Assembly (NCBI GenBank): GCA_030040595.1
Contig: JASHTL010000080.1
Span: 1 to 13,646, forward strand
DNA: 13,646 nt
Reading direction: 5' to 3'
Origin: Microcaldota archaeon
Lineage (GTDB): Archaea > Micrarchaeota > Micrarchaeia > Micrarchaeales > CABMGC01
Shown: positions 13,407 to 13,646 of the stretch, piece after piece
How the letters are laid out: every line of letters starts with the position of its first letter
How positions within the stretch are numbered: the stretch's first letter is position 1
Notes under the pieces: generated by a model
Told to the model about the DNA's origin: nothing
Database searches by the model: none
The model's input: only the letters and a program-made list of their open reading frames with translations
Program-made: the position numbers and the translations under genes

Positions 13407-13646
13407 TTGCGCGAGATCGCATCAGCGGATATACACGCGGTAGTGAATGAGCTCAGGCCCAAGATAACCGGCAGCTTCGTCAAGAAGTTCTACGACCTTG
13501 GCGGCGGCGCATTCAGGTTCGGCTTCCACGGCAAAAGTGGCAACACTGCAGTATACTGCAGGCTTCTCTCAACTTTCAACGAGACATCGCTCTCCGAGAG
13601 CGCAGGTGAGCCTACTCAGTTCGCGATGGGTATGAGGAAGAGGATA
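13407..13646 (+). CDS. RqcH/NFACT (Rqc2/NEMF) family protein, 5' part
   Basis: The first 80 codons of an NFACT-N domain protein, cut by the window end. The family (bacterial RqcH, yeast Rqc2/Tae2, human NEMF, archaeal orthologues) binds split large ribosomal subunits in ribosome-associated quality control. The start has the typical SADIHAVVNELRPKITGSFVKKFYDLG, matching the family opening in which an aspartate-containing helix is followed by the first strand. GAFRFGFHGK then follows, with FAMGMRKRI where the family has F-x-M-x-L-R-K. Translation seems to begin at TTG 13407, directly after GTGATCCA, an eight-base match to the extended anti-Shine-Dalgarno. No ATG is available between the GGGPS stop and this point. 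It is the fourth gene in the run beginning at 10831. Confidence 0.82.
   Translation, partial: MREIASADIHAVVNELRPKITGSFVKKFYDLGGGAFRFGFHGKSGNTAVYCRLLSTFNETSLSESAGEPTQFAMGMRKRI

Noticed and set aside
12517..13422. Long minus-strand open frame (301 codons) opposite GGGPS
   Set aside because: The plus strand carries recognisable GGGPS motifs throughout, and the antisense translation has an unnatural composition with no family features. It is open because of codon bias on the other strand.

Overview
The window looks archaeal. The evidence is TATA boxes about 25-30 bases ahead of predicted transcript starts with short leaders, a DUF424 gene, an archaeal-type TruD, a geranylgeranylglyceryl phosphate synthase (GGGPS), an NFACT/RqcH-type gene, and a tRNA-Ser with no encoded CCA and a short intron outside the usual 37/38 site. 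Introns at unusual positions, split genes and class 2 dihydroorotate dehydrogenase would fit an ultrasmall ARMAN/Micrarchaeota-type archaeon, but that placement is inference.

Layout. 1-1023: two small unrecognised proteins on the + strand. 1046-2908 (-): a membrane processive family-2 glycosyltransferase followed by DUF424. 3044-3142 (+): intron-containing tRNA-Ser(CGA). 3148-4638 (-): a large GT-C-like membrane protein with an extracytoplasmic C-terminus rich in N-glycosylation sequons. 4676-5083 (+): an AHSA1/SRPBCC-fold protein. 5180-7248: ispD (+) converging on ispF-ispE (-), the three middle steps of the methylerythritol phosphate (MEP) isoprenoid route. 7361-9473 (+): pyrD (class 2) and pyrC, two pyrimidine steps. 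9481-10719 (-): truD. 10831 to the end (+): a tightly packed run of a proline-dehydrogenase-fold protein with substitutions in the substrate motif, an extended SDR/NAD-epimerase, GGGPS, and the 5' end of an RqcH/NFACT gene.

Two things stand out. First, an apparently intact IspD/IspE/IspF trio sits in an archaeal genome, where isoprenoid precursors are normally made through mevalonate variants. Second, the GGGPS frame, the step that joins isoprenoid to glycerol-1-phosphate in archaeal lipids, is interrupted by one in-frame TAG where the family has a conserved glycine. Homology continues in the same frame on both sides. This could be a pseudogene, a sequencing error, amber readthrough, or a barrel made from two half-proteins. 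Both observations concern lipid precursor supply, and together they are the best candidate for unusual biology here.
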